DNA of 64,000 nt, taken from assembly GCA_028023455.1 (NCBI GenBank), contig JAQFVV010012508.1, positions 1,113,877-1,177,876 of the forward strand, given 5' to 3'. A program made the position numbers and the translations under genes. The notes below the pieces were generated by a model that was given only the letters and a program-made list of their open reading frames with translations, was not told the origin of the DNA and ran no database searches. Positions within the stretch are counted from its first letter, which is position 1, and every line of letters begins with the position of its first letter. Positions 57,780 through 64,000 of the stretch are shown in pieces. The stretch is from Epiperipatus broadwayi. Its lineage: Eukaryota; Onychophora; Udeonychophora; Euonychophora; Peripatidae.

Positions 57780-58240
57780 ACTTTTAGTAAAAGTAACATT
57801 ATTAAAAGGAAATATGCCTTCATATTTGAAAAGATTTTACCTGTTCTTACTTATGGATTTGAAACTAGGACATTTAACAGAATAGCAACACGGAGACTTC
57901 AGATTACTTAAAGAAATGTGGAAATATTTATGTTAGGATTAACAAGAAGAGACAAAAAATAAAATACATGAGTGAGAGACCAAATAGTCATCATACATCA
58001 TGACTAGAATTGAAAGACTGAAATGGAACACAAATGTACAACTGATATTTTAAATTGGATCCCAAGCAATTATAAAAGACTCGAAAAGAGACCACATGTG
58101 AGATGGGTGGATGAAATAAGAAAGTGTGCAGGGGTGATGTGGAGAAGAGATACTAGAGATCAGAGAAGATGGATTGAACATGGACAGACCTTTATCCTGC
58201 CATGGACCAATAATGGTTGAAAATAATAAAGGTAAATAAT
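57780..58240 (+). mobile_element. RTE-type LINE 3' end
   Basis: Starts within the same block as the 61-kb copy and keeps LNWIPSNYKRLEKRPHVRWVDEIRKCAGVMWRR near 58040-58160. Eroded, with several frameshifts. Ends near 58230. Confidence 0.8.
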
Positions 58241-58970
58241 TTCTAACCTAACAAAAATGCTTAGTATCTATGTCTGCCATTATCTAAAGACAGTTGCAAT
58301 AAAAGAACTCTTGCTTAAATTATGCAAGTGCAAAGTGAATTTATATAATGTATATTTATATAACCACAACAGTAATATTATTTGACATTTGAGAACTTAC
58401 GATATGACTTGGTCCAAATGAAGAGACTACTAAATTATTTGAATATTTATTTTCTATATATAACAATTATATGTTACTTTAAACTGATAATACATTAACA
58501 TTATGACTAGATCTCACCTGCCGTTATCTGCATAATATAAAAACCCAACCACCTAGACAATGCCAGGTTAACTATAATAATAACCAAGCATGAAGAAGAA
58601 CGTGACAACTATATACATTTTTCACCTATGAAAATCTTCATTTTAATATATATATATGTATGCACTAAAAATCAGTCAATACTTAAACAATCCCAATATC
58701 AATAACAATTAACAATTTCAAACTGTTGTCAAGGCAACGTGCTTTTAACAATAAGTATGCATGTATAATAAATCAATGTTGCAATTGTCTTATTAAGACA
58801 ATTCTATCTTATTAAGATAATCTATCAAAAGCAGCTGTAAAGGCTGAGACAATAGTACCCTGTCTGCTCTATAATAGAATCAGAAGGGGTAAATCTCATT
58901 TGACCGCAACTTTAGTTCTTAAATGAATGGATGGCACTACAGCAAGTTTACACAGGTTTAAAAGTGTCTC
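58241..58970. other. Unassigned DNA
   Basis: No recognised element; moderately AT-rich. Confidence 0.4.
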
Positions 58971-58974
58971 AGAC

Positions 58975-60115
58975 TATGATGGCTGCAGATTTTAACTAGA
59001 ATTAAAAACACAATCTCCAATTATAATTTTCGTACATTGCAGTTTATAACTAGAATTAAAAATATAATTTCCATTTATTCAAATATTTCACCATCTACCA
59101 TATCCATTAAAACCATTAATTTATCATACATAGTGAGCTATGGGGGAATATTAATTACAAAGTGAGAATTAGGAGAAGTTTATTGTTCTTCAGTTTCTCA
59201 AACCTACATAAACTTGCAGTAGCGTTGTATATTCAATTAAAGTCACAGCCAAAAGAGAATTCTTTCTTTTAACTACATTATAGCACAAACAGTGTACTAT
59301 GGTCTCAATCTGTGCAGTTGAATTTGATTGCTTTCTTTAAGTCAAATCAGGGTTACAGAATTTAACTAGAATTAAAAAATAGAATCTTCATTTGCAAAAA
59401 TATTTCACTATTTATAACATCAAATAAAAATATTAATTTGATTCGTTGCAGGAAAAACTTTAATTTCAAAATGAGACTGAAGGGAAGTTTCTTGTAAGTC
59501 ATTTCTCAAACCTATACAAATTTTCTATAGTGTTATATACTCATTTAAGAACCAGATTTACAATCAAATGAGGTTTAACCATTTTGCCTATGGTTTTTTA
59601 ATAAATGTGTTTTATCAGTTCTTACTTATAGATCTGAGACTTGGATACTTAATAGAAGAGCAATACAGAGACTTCAGACCACTCAAAGAAGTATGGAGAG
59701 ATGCATGTTAGGAGTAACAAGAAGAGATCGAAAACACAATATATGGGTAAGAGAACAAACAGATATTACTGACATTGTTGTAAGAATGAAAAGACTGGAG
59801 TTGGACTGAACATACTGCTAGAAGATATGATAATAAATGGACAATTGAAATCTTAAACTGGATTCCAAGAGATTGTAAAAGACCCAGAAACAGACAACAT
59901 GGGAGATGGAGAATGAAATAAAAAAGTGTGCAGGTGTGAAGAAGAGGCTAGAGATCAAAGAAGATTGATTGAACTTGGAGAGATGATGATATCATTGTAA
60001 CAGCCCACTCAACTGTCTGTGAATGGCTATTACCCTAGTAACATTGTGACTGCAGATTTTAGCTATAAATTAAAAATGAAGCCACAAATTTATTAAAATA
60101 TTTCACTATGAATAC
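58975..60115 (+). repeat. Diverged tandem repeat, about 316-bp period, split by an RTE copy
   Basis: The block starting ttaactagaattaaaaa, followed by aatatttcacca and tttctcaaacctacataaac, lies at about 59040-59240 and again at 59355-59555. A third start (gcagattttagctataaatt) appears at 60050 after the RTE insertion at 59590-60000. The copies are about 70% alike by eye. Confidence 0.6.
59590..60000 (+). mobile_element. RTE-type LINE 3' end
   Basis: Encodes, with frameshifts, FLINVFYQFLLIDLRL, RRAIQRLQTTQRSMERCML and ILNWIPRDCKRPRNRQH, matching the 61-kb copy. It ends in gagatgatgatatcattg. Confidence 0.8.
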
Positions 60116-60348
60116 ATGGATGTGTGTGTATATAAATAGAATAAAAATTATTATTATGGTATTTTAAAATATATTTCATATTTTTTGATTTAGAATTAGA
60201 AAAGTTTTTGCATGATTCAAATTACAATACTACTTAAGCTTGTAAATTATAAACAATGAGGATTGCCAATTCCTCAACAAGCTTTGTGATAAATGCTTAG
60301 CCAGAGAAAGCATTTAAAATATCTCTGTCAGGAACCCCCCCCCAACAA

Positions 60349-60391
60349 ACCCCTGACCATGGTTTCATGCTTTGACACTCCTCGGAGAGGT
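60349..60391 (-). ncRNA. Hammerhead ribozyme, family C (U4 mutated)
   Basis: Stem I ACCUCU/AGGGGU, GAAA, ACCAUGGU and GUC are kept; the first box is CCGAGGA instead of CUGAGGA. Confidence 0.8.
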
Positions 60392-60420
60392 GCCAGGGTA
60401 GGGTCTGAATCTGCCCTGGC

Positions 60421-60463
60421 ACCTCTCTGAGGAGTGCCAAAGCATGAAACCATGGTCAGGCGA
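60421..60463 (+). ncRNA. Hammerhead ribozyme, family C
   Basis: CUGAGGA, stem II GUGC-CAAA-GCAU, GAAA, ACCAUGGU and GUC are intact. Stem I is weakened (ACCUCU against AGGCGA). Confidence 0.83.
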
Positions 60464-60934
60464 TTATGGGGGGAAGGGTTCCTGACAGATATTTTAAATG
60501 CTTTCTCTGGCTAAGCATTTATCACAAAGCTTGTTGAGGAATTGGCAATCCTCATTGTTTACAATACTACTATGTTTCCCTTTTCTATCGCCTTGGAATA
60601 AAATATTTACTATATTATATTGGATACAGTTGATGACTGTCGGGAGCTAGAAACTCTGGACTCAAATCCCCTTTAATTGCATCTCGGTTAATTAGTATTT
60701 ATTATACTTGCATTCCAATATTACATACATGTAGTACATGTATAAATTATCTTCATAAATTTGATCAAAAACATATTTATTTGAAGATGAAGAAATAACT
60801 ATTGGGTATTTACATGCAGAATAAGCTTCAACGATTTTATTTGTTAGATAAAATTTTGAAATCATTAAATGCAAGACATTTAGCTATATAAACACTTTTT
60901 AATGATATTCCATCAGCATATATATATATATTCA

Positions 60935-61770
60935 TTTGTAGATTAAAATGGGAAGCTAAAGGAGTGAAAGTAAATAGAGATTAGTTAAGTCATTTAGATT
61001 TTGCAGATGATGTAGTTGTTTTTGTAAATAATGCTTTAGAGCTGCAGGAAATGTTGCAGGAGTTATCAGATGAAAGTAGGAAAGTAGGACTAAAGATAAA
61101 TGTTAAAAAGACTAAAGTAATGTTTAATAGATTTTCTCAAAGTATGAAAATAAAGATGATTATGATGAGTTAGAAGAAGTCAACAGTTACAAATACCTTG
61201 GCCAGATTACTAATACAGATGGAAACATAATGGATGAAATTAATCATAGAATTAAACTTGGTTGGAGTGCTTTTAGTAGAAATAACTTGATACTAAAAGG
61301 AAATATGCCTATGTGTTTGAAAAGGAAGGTTTTTAATAAATGTGTTTTGCCAGTTCTTACTTATGGATCTGAGACTTGGACACTTAATAGAAGAGCAATA
61401 CAGATATTCAGACCACTCAAAGAAGTATGGAGAGGTGCATGCTGGGAGTAACAAGAAGAGATCGAAAACGCAATATATGAGTAAGAGAACAAACAGGTGT
61501 TACTGACCTCATTGAAAAAATTAAGACTGAAGTGGAGTTGGGCTGTACATATTGCTAGAAGAACTGATAATAGATGGACAATTGAAATCTTAAACTGGAT
61601 TCCAAGAGATTGTAATAGACCCAGAAAGACACCACATATTAGATGGATGGTTGAAACAAGAAAGTGTGCAGGGGTGATGTGGAGAAGAGAAGCTAAAGAT
61701 CGGAGATGGACTGATCTTGGAGAGACCTTTATCCTGCAGTGGATTGATAATGGTTGATGATGACGACGAA
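60935..61770 (+). mobile_element. RTE-type LINE, best preserved 3' part
   Basis: 5' truncated inside the reverse transcriptase. It ends with a short tgatgatgacgacg tail, a known RTE trait. It is the reference for the copies at 24.5, 48.0, 57.8 and 59.6 kb. Confidence 0.88.
60955..61757 (+). pseudogene. RTE reverse transcriptase C-terminal region
   Basis: In order: FADDVVVF with the catalytic Asp pair at 60999-61022, GLKINVKKTKVM, SYKYLGQITNTDG, MDEINHRIKLGWSAF (61230), VLPVLTYGSETWTL, then after a frameshift near 61445 LRLKWSWAVHIARRTDNRW, EILNWIPRDCNRPRKTPHIR and CAGVMWRREAKDRR, ending ILQWIDNG-stop at 61757. Blocks and order match RTE endonuclease-reverse transcriptases. At least two breaks; the N-terminal endonuclease is absent. 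Confidence 0.88.
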
Positions 61771-61789
61771 TTTCTTTCATAGTACATAT

Positions 61790-64000
61790 TGTTGATCTTA
61801 ATTGTTGTATTCTATTACATGTTTTAAACTTTTATTGAACCTACATAAACAGATAGGTTTCCATAAATCACTCAAATTTGTGTGCTTTTTGCTGAAAATT
61901 CATAATAATTGACAATTTAAAACAAAGATTTATCATGATAATATTTTACAAATTCCATTTACTCATGACTTAATCTTATTTTCTATCAAAACTTCACGTA
62001 TTCACTATATATATAAAAAGTGAGAGATACCGAAATAAAACTTAAAACATTTTCTACTTTTTTTATTAAACATATGTAATCCAGTTTGTTTTTGGTGTTT
62101 CTTTTTTGCTAGATTATCACTGGAAATAAGTGCTTTTAAAATTTCTAATACTATATAACAAAGTATAAATTAACTGAATACCGTATTTATTAAGTAGAGA
62201 AAACGCCAGTTTATCATAAATAATCATTTGCACAGAGTTAGATGAATCGTATATACATTTACTAACTATTCAAGAGCTTTCTGTGGTAGAAAATATTTCC
62301 ACCGTTTTCTTTTTTAAGGTATAAATTTCTAACCGGCATGCCTTTGAAAAACAAATTTGCCATAAAATTAAAAACAAACAGATTAATAAAATATGAGGGT
62401 ATGTGCTTGCTTACATGGGTAAATATAATTCTAGACTTTATTTTAATAAATAATGCAAACTAGATTTTTCATTTGAAGTGCAAATATTCTATTTTTTACT
62501 TTATTTTCTTTTTTACATATAAATCTAGGAAGAATTTAGTCAGCTAAGAAGAGTTTATTTTATAATAGTTACAAATGTGGGAGTCGTTAAAGCTTTAATA
62601 TGAAAAAAGACAATTAGCAATTTCACCAAAAATAATACGTGGGAATAAATGACAAACTGGTCAAAATAATACCTTTAAAATAAAATACTTTCTAATATTA
62701 TGGAGAGAGAGGAAAAAGTACTGTACAATATTTCCATAATTATACAAAAATAAAACAACTCTTACAATAATAGCGAAAAGAATGATAAAAAGTAGAGAAA
62801 GAGAAATAAAAAATTGTGTAATGAAAAGGAGTTTTTAAACACTGATATACACCGCTATACATTCATTAATGTAAAACATATTGATCACTGATAAAAATAA
62901 AACGCTAAAATATATAAATAGTAATTAAAGCTATAAATATTTAACAAGAATTATCATTTTCTAGAAATTCTAGGAACAAGATAAATGAGAAAATAGGGGA
63001 GAAAGAGAAATAAAACGGTGGGAGGGAAAAAATCTCGCAACAGATGCTGAAAATAAAAAGTTGAATATTATAAAATCATTATAGAACAATAACTATAATT
63101 ATCCTACAAAATAATTATAATTAATACCTCGTTTGGATGTAATTCCTACCAAGTGAGGATAATTTTAAGATGCCAGATTATTAACTCCAGAATAAATCCA
63201 TATCGTCTTCCATGCTTTTTTTTTTTCAGATTATTACCACTAGTTAAAACGGATCACTCATTACAACTACACTCACAAACTAATCTCAGCTAAGCTGAGG
63301 AGGACACAGATCTCCCTTCACACTCCAAATATTAAACAAAAATCTCTAGGCAACGCCTGGCTTCAGATACTTAATACTCAAAGCAGAGGGCAAAGGTCGT
63401 TAATTATGTATGCAAACTATATCCCAATAATAGACGGACCATAACAATAAAACAAATAAAAAGTAACTAAAAATTTAAAATTAAAGAAAAAAGGCGATCA
63501 TTTATAATTCATAATTAGAATATGGAATTGCAGCACAGTTGTAATGATTCTAAACTTGACAATGGCATTGCTTTTACTACCATCTAGTACTAATTTTCAT
63601 AACTATAATAAATAACCCTTTACTATCTACTTCAAAAATCGTCGAAAACAATAGCCAGAGAAAACAATACAAATTTACGTATTTTATTTTACATTCTTTG
63701 ACCCAAAAAAGATTTAATACTTCAAAGCGTGTCTAGCAATTGACATTATCATTGCTGGAGATAACAATGTGTTCAACAATCCTTTAACACTCTTTATTTT
63801 GGCAGCTCATGTTAATTAGTCCTTATATTATTGTTTTATTATTATGAAAATCATTTGACAAATTGCAAAAAAATATGTTCGTTCTTATCGTCTTTGGCCC
63901 TCACTTCTAAACGCGAATATGGACATTCCAACTTCAAAATATAAAAAAGCCAAAATAAAATGTTAAAGATGAGTTTTGTAATGATTATGTAAATCAGTCT
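61790..64000. other. Unassigned AT-rich DNA
   Basis: No element ends, repeats or frames that I can support to the window edge. Confidence 0.4.

Larger units (their letters stand above)
60235..60560. mobile_element. Family C palindrome with two ribozymes
   Basis: Left minus and right plus copies are near-exact inverses around 60400, each with the ribozyme and downstream block to ggcaatcctcattgttta. TTACAATACTACT at 60222-60234 and 60559-60571 (11-13 bp) flanks it. Confidence 0.88.

Overview
This window is AT-rich (roughly 70-75% by eye) animal DNA made mostly of transposable-element relics. The mixture of Penelope-like elements (PLEs) with GIY-YIG nucleases, CR1 and RTE non-LTR retrotransposons, hAT transposons and tRNA-derived SINEs points to a metazoan with a large, repeat-rich genome, probably an invertebrate. 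I cannot name the species. I found no intact host gene, rRNA, functional tRNA gene or CRISPR array. Nearly all longer reading frames are pieces of repeats.

The most interesting content is a set of small repeat families that carry self-cleaving hammerhead ribozymes. Family A has a monomer of about 451 bp, family B of 475 bp and family C of about 430 bp. Each has the CUGANGA box, stem II, the GAAA box, a very short self-complementary stem III (ACUAGU, AUACGUAU, ACCAUGGU), a UC or UA cleavage site and a closing stem I. Several stems show compensatory changes between copies. These families match what is known of animal retrozymes. The likely mobilising partner is also present: at least five PLE remnants, three of which carry a hammerhead-like motif with an enlarged first box about 50-90 nt after the GIY-YIG stop codon.

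A second theme is insertion topology. Families A-E and the PLEs occur repeatedly as inverted dimers in which the left copy is on the minus strand and the right copy on the plus strand, so both 3' tails face outwards. Many are flanked by exact or near-exact direct repeats of 11-16 bp. This suggests one integration mechanism in which both target ends are primed.

Layout: 0.4-1.2 kb tRNA-headed foldback (family D); 1.9-2.5 kb hAT MITE; 5-13 kb family A copies, SINEs and a PLE foldback; 16.2-21 kb decayed CR1 LINE with PHD, esterase, endonuclease and reverse transcriptase remains; 22.2-23.7 kb PLE and family C; 24.5-25.2 kb RTE and family A; 27.3-28.7 kb duplicated segment split by a SINE, then family B; 30.5-31 kb 162-bp tandem repeat; 32.3-36.9 kb family A plus a hAT element holding a family A foldback and a 475-bp family B ribozyme array; 37-42.2 kb family B, two PLEs and family D; 42.3-45.9 kb long-inverted-repeat element, a family C variant and family A; 47.3-50.3 kb PLE and a hAT transposase pseudogene; 50.6-51.5 kb family E; 55-56.7 kb families D and A; 57.8-61.8 kb three RTE 3' ends and a family C palindrome; 61.8-64 kb unassigned AT-rich DNA.
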